Below, piece after piece: positions 1-12,664 of a stretch of 64,000 nt of DNA (its first letter is position 1; each line of letters starts with the position of its first letter). The stretch covers positions 2,480,001-2,544,000 of the forward strand of contig PYIU01000008.1 in the NCBI GenBank assembly GCA_003415625.1. Direction: 5' to 3'. Both the position numbers and the translations under genes were made by a program. The DNA comes from Aquanectria penicillioides (taxonomy: Eukaryota; Ascomycota; Sordariomycetes; Hypocreales; Nectriaceae). Under the pieces are notes generated by a model. It did not search any database. It saw only the letters and a list, made by a program, of their open reading frames with translations, and was not told where the DNA came from.

Positions 1-472
1 TGCATAGAGCATTCGGGCCTAAGATTTTTCTGTCAGGTCTTTTTACAACATCCCAAAAAATTCAAACCAGAGAATTAGACAAACCTTGATTGGGGCTGAG
101 GCTGGTACCCAAGACATGAACACTGTCTTGATTCTGCAAAGGGGGTTAGGCACAGGTTCGGCTACACAGCTGAAATGTTGCACGTCTTATATCATACCTC
201 TTACCGTCCTCGCCGAGATTGTACTCGACATCGTAGGCGGCATACCGGGGGGCAGGCTTAGCGTTGTCGCCGACCGTGGCCGACAGTTTACCGAGAAACG
301 TCTCGTAGTCTCCCTCCTGAGAGATTTCATCTACGACAACCATCTTCTCATCATCTGTAATCTTGAAGAGTACAAACCGAGGCTTATTTGGGCCTCTCTT
401 GCTGCGTAGGTCATTGATGGCAGAGATGCAGTTAGGCGAAATACGGACACTGCAGGTCTTAGTTTCGGCCAT
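1..472 (-). CDS. Cofilin/ADF-family actin-binding protein (3' end cut by window edge)
   Basis: The product is an actin-depolymerising-factor homology protein that would bind and sever actin filaments in the cytoplasm. Three exons are read on the minus strand: 472-198, 133-85 and 18-1, with introns 197-134 and 84-19. Joined, they give 114 in-frame codons. The middle exon reads IKTVFMSWVPASAPIK and the last starts ARMLYA, the conserved cofilin core and the start of the actin-binding long helix. The start MAETKTCSVRI is the first ATG of the exon. The C-terminal 30 or so residues lie beyond position 1. The N-terminal half is divergent from ordinary fungal cofilin (an RSKRGPNKPRF insert-like stretch), so this may be a paralogue rather than the housekeeping copy. 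Family is firm; paralogy is inference. Confidence 0.85.
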
Positions 473-1474
473 GGCATTAAAAACCCAACCAAGAAAGAAG
501 TAGTTTTTCTTACCCCGATGGAGACTGCAAAACGCAATTTTGATCAGCATGAAGCTCAAGGCAACGGTTTTCTGCGTAGATTGAATCACATACCGACATG
601 TTGGCTCTCAAATTGGACTGTGGAAACACTTGGACTAATGACAAGACGAATGAAGTGGCTCGACGTGAATCACCAAAGAATACCTGCATGTAGAACTTAA
701 AAAGAGACTGAATTATTCTAGGAGATTTACTCAGGGGGGAAGAACTCTGTGGAGCGCTCTCAGATATAAATATTTCTCGACTTAGGCAACACAATTCGTA
801 CGAGGTATTTGCGTCCAACACCTAGGCATACATCGCTTGGCCTTGGCAATTTGCCGCCTAGAAAAAAACGGGCTGCGTTGTCTGATCTGGGAAAATACCT
901 GTTTTACATCCCGTATTGGGCTCCTGGAAGTGGGTGGTGGTTGCGAAGTCGTGCTCAGGGCGTGCGATCGCAATCTCGGGGTGCCGGGCGCGAACGCCCG
1001 AGCGGCCGGCGGTGGCGCACTGGCGGTTGAGCCGGGAGCTTGTTCATGTGGACGGACTTGTGTAGAGTTTACTGGCTGGGTTTCCTCACGGAATGAACAA
1101 GTACCGAATACTTGCATGAACGAGGATTAGATAGGCGAGGCAAGGGTCTGCTACTCCGTAGAGCCAATTGAATGGGATTTTTATGTGCGCTGGCTTGGCC
1201 CCTCGGTGTCTCCGGATTTGGATGATGATGCAGGCATGGCGCATAGATAGTACGGAGGGGAAAGATGAAACTGTTGAGTACAATAAATTCGCATTCAAAG
1301 CCGAGGCGAACATAGCCTCTCTGATAATACACATTGTCGACGTCTCGTACATTTCCCAACTGCATCACCGCATCGATTGCACTACCTTTCCATTGCTGAC
1401 TCCTCACGCCCAAGTTTTGTCTGACTGCACTGCTATTTCGACTTCGAGTCTTCAGCATTCACGGAGCTCAGCTC
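473..1474. other. Intergenic region between cofilin and actin-like relic
   Basis: No supported gene. The two neighbours are transcribed away from each other, so this 1-kb stretch would have held both promoters. The short open frames here have no recognisable content. Confidence 0.5.
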
Positions 1475-2574
1475 ATGTCGAAGATGCCAGGTACGTTACA
1501 CATTCATATCCGGGTAGCATTGGATTGTTCCATCCCATGATGTAATTGGAAGATTTCAACATTCACTTCGTTCCTGACAGAGCCGAGTCGACCTATTGCT
1601 GTTGACAACGGGCAACGAACAAAGAACCACTTAACAAGGCGGAAATGATCTGACGTTTGTATCCTAGAGCGGATCTGAAGTCAGGCCTGGCTGGTGATGA
1701 TAGCCCTAAAATAACCACCTGTATGGGATACACTGAGAGTGGAGCTGTGATTCCTAATCTGCGAGTTCTGATATTGTAAACTGCAGTTTATTAGATGCCA
1801 TGCTCAATAGGAATAGATCGCTGACGAGTTCTTTAGCTTCAATTGTTGGTTACTCACGAAATAGTAGGTATGCTAGCTTTTCTTCACTTGGAAGCGCCGA
1901 TGTCCAGTATGACTTATTCGAACAACTACTACTGAAATTCTATTTTAGCCATAGCAATAACTGATTTGTAATGAATCTAGTGATAATTGCAAGATTATAT
2001 GTCTTGGGGATGAGATATACTACAAGCGCAGCTGGTGACCCCAAGTTTGACAAAGAGTATCATCTACCAGATGGAGAAACGATCAAGCTTGGCACACAAC
2101 GATTCTGAGCTCCCGAGGTCCTCTTTGATCCCAGTCTACGCTTACGCTGCCTTGACTGTGATGGCATTCGCGGAGTCACGGCCAAGTCCACAAAGTGGGC
2201 CTTCGAGGATGAGCCACAAAGTTTGACAATGAAATAAAATTGGTATGATTTCCTTTATGCCTCTCTACGCTTATGAAGCCATTTTTATCGGTCGCTGACA
2301 TTAGACGTCGCAGTGCTGAGGCACGGCCATGATACTGGGCGTTGCCAATCGAACCCAGAGGTACATCAACAGTCTCGGTGCCTCATTCGAAAACATAGAG
2401 GTCGTTGCTCCCTCAAATGCAAAATGGGCTGCCTGGATTGGGAGTTCCATTCTCGCGTGCCATAGCTCGTTTCAGAGGACCTGGGTCCTTACAGAAGAGT
2501 GGGAGGAGCTAGGAGAGACATTGCTTAATCGTTTCAACGTGAAATATCGCCAGAGCACCTCTCAAAAGTTTTGA
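1475..2574 (+). pseudogene. Actin-family (actin or ARP) gene relic
   Basis: Several pieces of an actin-fold protein occur in order. An ATG at 1475 gives MSKMP. After an intron with a GTACGT donor and a CTGACAG acceptor it continues EPSRPIAVDNG. Next comes a piece at 1664-1750 with the phosphate-1 loop pattern (GLAGDDSPK). A piece at about 2030-2226 matches the actin segment around YHLPDGETIKLGTQRF. The C-terminal segment at 2329-2574 matches actin subdomains 3/1 (GVANRTQRYI, WAAWIGSSILA). The intron before the phosphate-1 piece begins GC rather than GT. A TGA interrupts the frame at 2126-2128 (QRF*APEVLF), and most of subdomains 2-4 (about 200 residues) is missing from the short 1750-2030 gap. 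A one-base shift precedes AMILGVANR. Family assignment is firm; which ARP it was is unknown. Confidence 0.8.
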
Positions 2575-2829
2575 GAATCGAGCCACTATTCTTAGAAACT
2601 GATTGGGCACAATATTAGACAAGGAATCTATTCATTTCTAACTCAAAATAAGTTACAGCTGGCGGAATTTTCTTCGTGTTTCGCTGTGTTGCGGACACCC
2701 CACAGTGGTATAGATTGATATAATCAGGGGCTTCGAATTGATGACTATATCAAATCAAGACTATAAGATCCAAAGAACTTAAAATAGTTTCTTGCCGTTG
2801 GAGGTATTGGGCATGCATAGTATCCCCAA

Positions 2830-4035
2830 CTACCTTGCCCATGTTTCCCACTCATACGATGCATACATAAATGGCCCGGTACCTTTGTAATCATTTGGTG
2901 TGGTATGAACACTAATGTAGTACTGGAAACACGATTAGCATGACTCCTCGGCTCTAAAGTGGATATTGCATACCTCATATGTTCCGTTTGAGCCTAAGGA
3001 TCCAACGTCGACTGTACCTATGAGGGTAATGGTGCCATTCGGCTCTTGCTGGATAAAATCGTTGACGAGCAGGTTGTAAGCCTTCCTTGCCGGGCCCAAA
3101 TAGTCGCTTTTCTTCAAATAACCTGCTCTCATACCCCGCAACCAACCCCAAGTAAACATCGCCGTACCACTGGTCTCAATATAATTGCCATCCATTCCAG
3201 GATAAGGCTCTGACATGATGAGCCACCAACCACCGCGCTTGTCTTGGGCATTTTTTAAAGCATACGCCAATGTGATAAAGTAATTAAAAAGCCTTTTATA
3301 TCCAGAATGCTGTTTGGGAAATACCTCGAGGGTTTCAATCAAAGACATAAAGTACCAGCCAACAGCGCGATCCCACACCAACGGAGCCGAGCCCGTGACT
3401 GGATCAGCCCAAACGGCCGTTTTGCTTTCATCATAACCATGGGTCAGAAGTCCTGAAGTTTTGTTGCGGCAATGGGATTCAATGAGATCGTATTGAAGAA
3501 CAATGTCATCCCACGCAGATGTGTTTTTCTTGTCGAAGAGATTTGTCCACTTTGCGTAGAATGAGTCTGCCATGAATATGCCATCAAGCCACATCTGGTT
3601 GGGGTATACGGGTTTGCGATGCCAGAAGCCACCAGAAGGAGTTCGTGGATGCGTGTCAAACATGTCACGCACGGTATCCGCAGCGATTTTGTATTTGTCT
3701 TCCCCAGTGCGTTGGTACCAGTACAGAAAGTTGTTCCCGATACGGTAGTGGTCGAGGGAGTACGAAGAATCCCATCCTTTGATTGTGCCATTGTCAAGAA
3801 CGACGTAGCCATCAATCTGGTTTTTATACCAGTCGAGGAATGTTTGGTTCTTTGTCAACTCATAGGCGGCTTCGAATCCCTTGTAGAGTGTAGACTCGCC
3901 GTAGTTTTTCTTCGGCGTAACACCGTTGCGCATGAATGTGTCAGCCATCCATTGCAAGTACGACGTAGAATCGCCCTCTGCTCTAGGAGCGGCTTCGACT
4001 AGAGTGGCAAGAAGCAAAATATTATTCAACTTCAT
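2830..4035 (-). CDS. Secreted GH105 unsaturated rhamnogalacturonyl/glucuronyl hydrolase
   Basis: This is a glycoside hydrolase family 105 protein (YteR/YesR-like), which removes the 4,5-unsaturated uronic acid from pectin lyase products. It has two exons, 4035-2974 and 2922-2830, with a 51-nt intron, and encodes 384 residues. Exon 2 supplies the conserved C-terminal strand (YYISVHTTPNDYKGTGPFM) that a single-exon reading would miss. The start MKLNNILLLATLVEAAP is a typical signal peptide; the open frame extends upstream but without such a peptide. The MWLDGIFM segment carries the expected catalytic Asp, and the WDRAVGWY and GGWW segments are family hallmarks of the alpha/alpha barrel. Several N-x-S/T sites fit secretion. 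It is divergently oriented to the GH95 relic, suggesting a former plant-polysaccharide pair. Intact. Confidence 0.92.
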
Positions 4036-5415
4036 TCTGGTAGTTGGTTTCTGAAGGACTGCCTGGGCAAACAAACATCATGTTCCGCAAGACAGTGTGC
4101 TTATTTACTTGAGTAGACGCCAGTTATTCGACATAGAGTACAATACTATTCGTGGAATCAATTTGGAGTTATTTCATGCATTGCTTGGCTGCAACGGTTC
4201 AACGTTGATCTTGGCAGTCCGATGTCCAAATTCGTGCAAAGTGACGCTCGACTTTGGTTCAACGCAACCCCTACTCAGAGTTGTACATCCTTGTTTGCTC
4301 CACAACAAATTGTCCTACCCCAACCCTCTGGGGGCAATTATTCCCGAAAGGCAGGTCAATTCAGCCTAAAAAGTCAGTCGGAGTTTCTTTTAGACTCATC
4401 AAATATGCGTTTGAGTGGCCCGTGGTGGTCCAACTCCCACAACCAGGTCTTGGCTGCATCGGCTTTGCGACTTCTAGATCGGAAACAGGCCGGGAAAGTA
4501 TAGAAAAACAGTTTTAGCGGATGGGATGGGAGCGAATATATAGCGACTTAATGTTTGTAGAAAATGTATCATCATAATAACGTTGATTTCGGTGAGAATG
4601 TGCATGAATATGGAAGTGAGACTGAATAACCACGTTGCTAATTGGTGCGGATATTTCGGTAAACGAATCTAAATTGAATACTGATTTCTATATTCATGCA
4701 CTTGCACTTGGGGAATAATACGAATTGGCGAGCAAATAATTGTCATTTTCCAGCTTGATCAGTGTTGCGGCCCAGGTCTGTATTGATAACCGTGTATAGG
4801 CATGTATTGGCTCGGGTGAATAGATAGTCGGCTCGAGCCGAGGAATATTCTGGGGTGAACGAGTCATTTCCCCACTTCAATTTGTTAAATGGGTCGTTTA
4901 ATCTTCATCTGTTTCCCCAGAAGAGCAGGTGCCCCGCCTGGTTATAACCTGGTCTTGTCTCCGCATGAGTCTATCCGTAGGGTGTCCGGCTAAATGCGAG
5001 TGATGATCTTAAGCACCACTAGGCATCCATCGCTAAATTGAAAGAGGTACATACTTTCTCCATATGAAGACCAGGGATTTAAGTCCATCCGGGGGACGCT
5101 GGAGCGGAATATTGAGGCACTATTTCCACCAGTCACGTCAAGCTCTCGCTGGCTAGCTTCGCAACGTACAAAAGTCTTATGAGCCATTGGATTGAGGAGG
5201 ACCACAGTGTTTCCCTTTTGGCAAGAGGAAAAAGGGGAAGATCAGTTAAGGAAATTATGATAAATTATTGCGTAGTCTGCCTAATAGAGGCTACTTCACA
5301 TGCCCCCGTGGCTATCTTTTGAAAACTGAAGTCTAGTTTTGCCATTAGCGTGAGTCTCAGCTATAGACTTATTCAATCGTCCTGTTCTATATCAAACTGC
5401 GCAAAGAATATCGAC
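4036..5415. other. Intergenic region between GH105 and GH95 genes
   Basis: A divergent promoter region of about 1.4 kb, AT-rich around 4550-4750. The open frames here are short and show no recognisable motif. No RNA gene seen. Confidence 0.5.
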
Positions 5416-7894
5416 ATGAAACTTGGAAGACTCTTCCCAACCCTGGGCATTCTTGTTGCTAGTGTTGCTAGCGACGATTTTAGCGCCCCAGATTCCAAGT
5501 CCGACCCTCTGCGATTATGGTACACTATGCCTGCAAGTCTATGGAACGAATCCTTGCCAATAGGGAATGGGAGGCTCGGAGGCATGGTAAAGGGTACTGT
5601 TGCTTCCGAGTTGATATATATGAATGAAGATTCATTTTGGTCTGGTACAAAACTCGATCGTCTGAACCCACATGCTGCCACAACACTTCCCAAGATTCAG
5701 ACAATGCTTGCCCAGGGCGCAGTGAGCGATGCTACTTTTGAATCGAATCTTGGGCTTTCTGGGGCTCCTTCTAGTATGAGAGAGTATCAAACAGTTGGGG
5801 ACTTGCAGATTGTTTTCCAGAATCAGGGTTCTTCATCCAGTTATGAACAATGACTGGATTTGAGCGACGGAATTGCTGGTGTCTACTACAAGGCTGGCGG
5901 TGTCGTTTACAAACGAGAGTATCTCACTAGCCAACCGGCAGGCATCTTGGCGGTGAGATTAAGTGCTTCTGAGTCCGCAGCTCTGAACTTTTACATGAAA
6001 TTCCAACGCCCGTCAAATCAACAGAATCGATTTGCTGGGACTGCTTATGCTGAGAGTGGCGACACCATCATCACAACCATCAACTCAACTCAAATCAAGG
6101 CTGTATTCGGAGCGATCGTTCAATTAAAGGCGGCCAGAAGAGGCAAATTGGTGACCAGATTGTTGTTACAGAAGCAGACGAAGCCTGGATCTACGCAGAT
6201 GTTCGAACTACCGTTCGAGAAAGCAGCCCTCCTTCCGTAGTCCACAAGAGTTTAAAGGCTGCAAAAGCTTCATCCTACTCTGATATCAGAAAGGCCTACG
6301 TTGACAACCATCAACCACTTTTCAACCGAGTCAGCCTGAACCTTGGCAATTCGACGGACAAGCAAAAAAGCTGTCTACCGACGCGCGCCGTAAAGTACTT
6401 GCGAATGACTTTGATCCGGAATTCATTTCCTTATACTTTCAATTTGGAAGATATCTTCTTATTGCATCATCAAGACCAGGGACGTTTCCTGCGAATCTGC
6501 AGGGTATTTGGAATAACGCACTCGGTCCTGCTTGGGGCTCTAAGTATACCATTAACATCAATATCTAAATGAATTACTGGCCTATTGAGGTTGCGAGTAA
6601 GTTATAGTCTGCTGGTGGAACTTAAATGAGTATTAACCTGTGCCCATTATTTGACCACCTCAAAGTCATGCACCAGACAGGAACCGTTACTGCAAAGAAG
6701 ATGTACAATGCTCGAGGTTGAGTCGCTCATCACAACACGGATATTTGGGGTGACTCGGCATCACAGGATATATATGCGCAGGGATCTTACTGGCCCATGG
6801 GCCATGCTTGGTTACTCCAGCACGTGTTTGACCACTATCTGTATACTGGAGATCGCCAATTTCTTGACACGAACTTTTACTTGTTTGAAGATGCTGTGGC
6901 TTTCTATGGAGACTTTCTAACAGGCTACAAGGGATGGAAAGTCACTTATCCGTTAGTATCCCCAGAGGCCTCATATAAAAATGGTAGCGTCTCTGGCGCA
7001 ATGACCATCGGCGCCACAATGGACAACGCTATCTTGAGAGAGCTATTCGCCAATTTCGTGACCATCTGTACACTTCTGGGCAAGTCACAGAATTCTCACC
7101 TTGAATCTGTCAAGTCTTTAAGAGAAAAGCTCCCGCTTCTGAAGGCATCACCTTCCACGGGAGTTCTCATGGAATGGATTGATGATTTCGTTGACGGAGA
7201 CGCTGGGCACCGTCACCTTTCACCTTTATATGGTCTTTTCCTTGAAACTGAGATTACTCCCGAGAACTCGGCAATATAGAACGCCTCTGCTACTCTTGTA
7301 AAGAGAAAGAATTCGTAAGAAGACTCCAGGATGCACTAGTAACTGCTCATTTAGTTGCTAACATCGTCTTAGAAATAGTTAATAAGGCAGCACCGGCTAG
7401 TCCCGAGCCTACATTGCTGCATTGAGGGCTCGTCTTTTTGACGGAGAGAACTTGCAGCATGACATCACTGATTTGCTTGTTAACTTGACTTATTAGAATG
7501 GCTGCTCGACAGTGGACCACCAGCGGGGTTCCAGATCGATGGAAACCTAGGTGGATGTGCTGCGATCGCGGAATCTCTCATCCAAAGCCACAACTGGGTC
7601 ATCAATCTCCTTCCCGCCTTGATACCTTCTGCACAGTCAGGATCATACAAAGGACTAGTAGGGCGAGGAGGATTCGTTGTTGATGTAGACTGGTCAGACG
7701 GCAAACTGACCACGGCATCAATAATGTCTCGCCTGGGGAACCCCCTCAATGTCACCATTGGCACAGGCCAATTCATCAGCGGGAAAGTGAATAACAGTTC
7801 GACAAGCTCAAACAATGCAACTGAGATGCGGTACTTCCATCACGAGACTAAGCCTGGTGGTGTAATAACTATTGTCGGCGGAAGCATGGCTTAG
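5416..7894 (+). pseudogene. Broken GH95 alpha-L-fucosidase
   Basis: The reading starts with a signal peptide (MKLGRLFPTLGILVAS) and continues with GH95 landmarks in order: LPIGNGRLGGMV, YMNEDSFWSG, SSRPGTFPANLQGIWN, a NINI*MNYWP segment, AKKMYNARG*VAHHNTDIWGD, GHRHLSPLYGL and GFQIDGNLGG. GH95 enzymes cleave alpha-1,2-L-fucosyl (or L-galactosyl) ends of xyloglucan and other glycans. In-frame stops lie at 5851 (TGA), 6566 (TAA at the Gln of NINxQMNYWP), 6719 (TGA at the Trp of ARGWVAHH) and 7277 (TAG at a likely Trp). Frame changes are needed near 6110-6150 and near 6385, and further damage lies in 7280-7500. The C-terminal part (7500-7894) is well preserved, so inactivation is fairly recent. 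Length fits a family member of about 780 residues. Confidence 0.9.
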
Positions 7895-9008
7895 GTAAAT
7901 GCCGGGCTAGAATTTTGTCAATGACAGCGTGTAATATAGCGGTTGTGCTGAACCGAATTATTTTGATACGTTTCCTTTACGTGGCTACCATATTGCAATT
8001 AACTCCCGTTGCAAGCACAATACAAAAATCGCTTTGAAGCCTGTATCACAGCTAGAGGGTTGGATGTTGTGATGCTCCTACTTGGTCCACACCTCCTTCC
8101 GGTCAGTTGGTGGGATAAATGGCAAAGTACTTAAAAAGCGGCGTAAGTCCAGTCAAGTTAAGAAGAAAATGTGGCGACTCTGGAAATCTGCCAGGATGGG
8201 AACGTGAAATCTTTGGAACCATTGGCTGACAAGGTCAGGTAGTCGTGATGTAAGCTCTACTGGCAATGGTTCATCACTTCATCAAGGCCTCCTCTGCCGG
8301 CGCCAAGTCGGGTAACTTAGCTCCAGTTGATATTATAATGCTGGTAAGATTAAAATACCTTGAATTAGCTGTGATTTGGTTCTTCAAATTCCTGTTACTA
8401 CAGATCTAAGGCTAAGGATCCACGTAAGTCATCCAATACAGAAAGAACATGCTCTTTAACTGAACGCATAAGCGCGGTATAATTCGTAGGGTCCTGGCTG
8501 ATTCCGAAACCCTCCAACGTAGGTTCCCAAGATCAAATTCATGTTGAGTCCTACATTTGACAGTTGGTAGAAACGGTCAAGAAGGATCTTAGTCTCAATC
8601 ATCTAGTCTAACCTGTATACTTGTGCGATTACCTGCCACTCCCGACATTCCGCCTCTGAGAATCCTTATCTGCCAAGCTCTTTGCCGCCGGGGAATGATT
8701 CCCACCACCCATTAAAATACTTCTCCGAGCCGGCTTTGCTCGGACATTGACCGAAAGTACCCAATCAAGACGGAACAGCCATCGACTAGCCTGTGCTATG
8801 CTTCATCGAGTGAAAGCGGGGGCCTATGGCATCCCATTGTTTTACTAACTAGCGTCGCTCGGGCTTTTGCCTATCTACATATTGGTCCTACAATGGAATC
8901 ATTGCCGGCTCTGCCTTGTGCACGTTGGTGCACCGGATAAGAGTGAGGCAAACCAGGCTCGGCTTCCATTATACTTGCAACACCTCTGCCCTAAATAGTC
9001 GCCTCATC
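7895..9008. other. Intergenic region upstream of Zn2Cys6 regulator
   Basis: About 1.1 kb without a supportable gene on either strand. It contains the promoter of the regulator that starts at 9009. Nothing else recognised. Confidence 0.45.
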
Positions 9009-11030
9009 ATGAGCCACAGCAGAATTGTAAAAAGGCCTGGCGGAGCCCGATCGCGGCATGGTTGGATACGCCTTGCCTCCCTGGTTGTTGCAGGACACTG
9101 ACCAATTCTAGGTTGCCTAACTTGCCGTCGACGGCACAAGAAGTGCGATGAAGAAAAGCCAATGTGTGGGATATGCCACAAGAGCAACCGGCAATGCGAA
9201 TATGCCCCGGAATTGAAATGGGCTGCTATCGGACATACCGAATCATTTGCCTCCAGGTACAGCAGGAAGAGAGAAACAGTGACTGGGCGGACCAACACCC
9301 CAGCGCGTCGAGGTTTGCACAACGGCATGCAAGATGGAGTAACTGCTCCAAGGGCCGATTCTGATTTGATTTCCTTGACTGAGAATCTGCCTACCAGCTT
9401 TTCCTGGGATAATCCACAAAATACCCAACATGAAGATACTTCCCTTGACGCGTGGATATCTTCCTTGAATGACTCTTCGTTGTGGGATGATGCTGTTTTG
9501 GACCAGGAGCCTTGTATGCTGACGGATGGAAATTCTGTATTGAAAGACTGGGAAGAAGTCATATCTGGTCTTGATGATTCCCATCCAAACAACGATCAAG
9601 GAGAAGGTGATGCGAGCATACCCGCGGAAGGCGGAAATAGTCAAGAAGTTTGTTTTCACAGACGAAACCAAGAGCATGAGACATTTCATGATGGACTAGC
9701 CACTTTATTTTCGACTACACTTTCAAGCTCCAGTGAGCAATCGGCATATACTTACTGTGAGTCACAATCTGAGATCGCAATCCCCCGTTTCCGTCACTCA
9801 TCATGTTGAGCAGATCTTCATCAAGCCTCCGGGCACATCCCGGCATACGACGGCCCCCAAAACCCATACCGGAAGCTGTGTGTCGTTTCTTTGTCCTACC
9901 CCCTTCTTCTCCACACAATTCTTTATGTCTCTACGGTTAGTATGTTTAACCATGGGAGGGGCGGCAACTCTGATGTGATTACAAATCGGCGGTCGCAAGC
10001 CTTAAGCATCCTACAGGATGCGCTTACAGTTGTTGAATCTGAGGATATCCAAACTCAGGACATGTATAAAGACAGCAGCCACTCTCTTTCTATTTTTTCT
10101 GCGAGGGAGGTAGCCCTTGCCGCGTATCTCATGCACATCGTTTCTGATGTCATGTCGGCGAGCGAGAGCGCCGAAGCACATCTTCGAAAAGCTCACAAAC
10201 TTATGGTCGAGCTCAAGTACATCGAAACCATGCCGAAAAGCTTCTTCGCTCGGTTCCTAGTGGAGAGATTTGCCATTATTGATATGGTTCTCTCATTCCT
10301 TCGACGAAGGAGGCCGATCGCGCCCATGAACTTTGTTCTGTATCAGCAATTCGAAGAAATTGACTACAGCGAGCCATCCTTCCGTGAGCTAACCGGGTGT
10401 CCCCAACCCGTTCTCAGCTTTCTTGCCAGAATATCTTGCCTTTCGAACGATATTTCCATTGGAAATGGTGATAAGTCCTTGCTCCTAGCTGAGGGCTACC
10501 GGCTCGAGACCGAAATGCGGATATGGGGACAGAGATACTCCGCGCCACTCGGGGGGGTCGGTCAACAATATGAAGCCCAAGATCCAGCACGGGATCGTCG
10601 CAAATATCTGGATCTTCTAAGTGAATGTTTTTACTGGACCGGACAACTCCTCCTTATGAGGAGGGTCTTCCTGGACCCCACATCATCACCTCGTACCCAG
10701 TTTGTGCGGAGACACTTGTTCACTCTCATGGATCAGCTCCCAGCCGGCTGTGGTCCGGACTCCTCGCTTCCGTTTCCGTTCTACATTGCCGCCCGAGAGG
10801 CCATTACGATTCCCGATAGGACTTGGGTGCGCCGAAAGCATGCCGAGATGATGGATGCTTACCGTGACAAGGCCAGAGATGTGATGATGGAGCTGACTGA
10901 GGAGATTTGGGCCAAGACTGATGGAGATGTGATTGATCCCGTGGAAAATTTGTATGCCCGCTCAAAAAGCCTGGAAAGTGATTTTTATATTCACTTTCTG
11001 GATACCAGAGCATCCCACTTAGTTTTCTGA
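9009..11030 (+). CDS. Zn2Cys6 transcription factor with fungal TF (DUF3468-like) domain
   Basis: Three exons (9009-9060, 9112-9756, 9814-11030; introns 51 and 57 nt) give 637 residues. The first junction falls inside the zinc cluster: C19-x2-C22-x6-C29-x6-C36-x2-C39-x6-C46, preceded by a basic stretch. The second intron removes an apparent stop (TGA at 9807) and restores the conserved middle-domain segment [23 protein letters not shown], typical of the fungal-specific regulatory domain (Fungal_trans_2). It should be a nuclear, promoter-binding regulator. Its target is unknown. It lies between the GH95 relic and the dehydrogenase/aminotransferase block and could control either. The C-terminus ends cleanly. 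Intact. Confidence 0.88.
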
Positions 11031-11614
11031 TTCAATGCAATTGATAGTGGTGTAATGAACAAAGATGGTGGCTCTGGATTACAAGTCTTATCACTTATTG
11101 CGTATCTTAGCCTTATGTAGCACGGAACATCCCTCAGTTCTATCAAATCTGTCGTTAACTGCAGCTAAACTGTGTCGAGTCTGTCTATTCCTAAATTGGG
11201 GCCGTGAGCCGCGCTCACTGACAACTGGCTTGCGACGGTGGCAGCGCGAGACGTGTTTCCTATTTAGGATAAGGCCATGTAGATCCTCCCGGCCATCCGG
11301 GGATCTGCGAAGACAGCTCCTACGAATCGAGCAAGTCATCTCGATTTCGATGGATCTGGTATTTTTCTCCATCGTGAGAGTTTTATCGTCGCTGAAAACT
11401 GGATAATAGATAGCATTAGGTTTTAGACTATCCAATAACTTACATGAACTACTAATCTTCGTTTATAAATGCATGCGGGCCCTCCCTTTAGCCTATACAC
11501 TCGTGCGTATTAAACCCACGGATATATGAGATTGTGGGTTTTACGGGAATTATAAGCATCTAGGAATATCATTATTATAATTATATTGCTGGTGGTTCCT
11601 CGGTATCCAGAGTA
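11031..11614. other. Intergenic region
   Basis: No supported gene. The region just before the SSADH relic should contain its lost N-terminal half, but I see no dehydrogenase-like sequence upstream of 11615. Confidence 0.4.
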
Positions 11615-12664
11615 GACGGCGCAGCCTTAGCCGCTTGTTGTACCATGGTTGTGAAGCCGTCTCCAGAGACACTGTTGACCTGTCTCGCGTTAGCAGACCT
11701 AGCCACAAGGGCTGGATTCCCCTCAGGTGTCTTTAACGTGCTTACTACCTCTCTTGAGAACACACCAAGCCTCTCTGAGGCCATGTGCATCCATGCGTTA
11801 GTTAAGAAGGTCACATTTAGAGGAAGCACTCGAGTTGGAAAAATTGGTGCCAGTCATTGCACAAGAAATTTAAAGAAATGCACTCTCGAGCTGGGAGGCA
11901 ATTGCCATTTCATCATCCTTGATGATTCTGACCTCGAGCATGCTCTCAATCAGCTTTGGCATTGAAATGGAGGAATACAGGTCAGGCATGTATTTCTGCA
12001 CACCGCGTATATGTTTGATCCGGCATTTATGACAAGTTCGCTGCCGTGTTCGTTGAAAAAAACCAGCCGACTCCTTGTTGGCCATGGAGCAAACCCTAGA
12101 ACGACCATAGGTGCTGTCACTACCCTCGTTAACTTGTCTAAAGCTGGGGCTCAAGTCTAGGACGGTATCTGTCACGGAGTTAAGATTTTGCTCAGAGTTG
12201 GAAGGACCGTTTGTACACGCGATGAGCAGGCTGGGGATGGCTACTTCTATTCTCACTAGAATGACTTCATCTAATGAGGATGAGCTTTGGGGAGACCTTT
12301 GCACTCATTTGTGGACTCTTCAAGTTTGAGACCGAGGAAGAAGTAACAAAACTGGCAAACGATACAAGCATGGGCTTAGTTAGCTACGCCTTCTCCAAGA
12401 ATGTTGACCGAATCTGGAGAATGTTTGAGAATCTCGAAGCTGGTATGATTGGCCTTGTTAGTATCACTTTGAATGATTTATTTATCGGTCGCTAGCAGCT
12501 TGCAGAACACGGGCAATGGATCTGCGGCGGAGAGCCCGTTTGGTGGTATTAAGGAGTCTGGTTCTGGTTACGGGAAGGAAAGTGGCAAGGATGTTGCTGT
12601 CAATGAATCTTTGATTGCCAAAACTGGCACTCTGACAGTTGGTCTAGACAGTGTAATTGCTTAA
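11615..12664 (+). pseudogene. Decayed succinate-semialdehyde dehydrogenase (aldehyde dehydrogenase family)
   Basis: The fragment opens with GAALAACCTMVVKPSPETL and VTFRGSTRVGKI, then LELGGNC with the aldehyde dehydrogenase catalytic-loop Glu. It ends with SPFGGIKESGSGYGKE, the signature of NAD(P)-dependent succinate-semialdehyde dehydrogenase, last step of the GABA shunt. The coenzyme-binding N-terminal half is absent. The segment that should carry the catalytic Cys (near 11960-12010) is not readable. The frame breaks after 11962, at the TAG near 12160 (AGAQV*), by a one-base shift near 12295 that splits ELWG/ETFALICGLFKFETEEE, and again at 12493. It is a 5'-truncated pseudogene, placed just before an intact aminotransferase of the type that would supply a semialdehyde. 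Confidence 0.85.

Noticed and set aside
9801..9813. TGA apparently breaking the first Zn2Cys6 gene
   Set aside because: A 57-nt intron (GTGAGT donor, GTTGAGCAG acceptor) removes it and restores the conserved domain.
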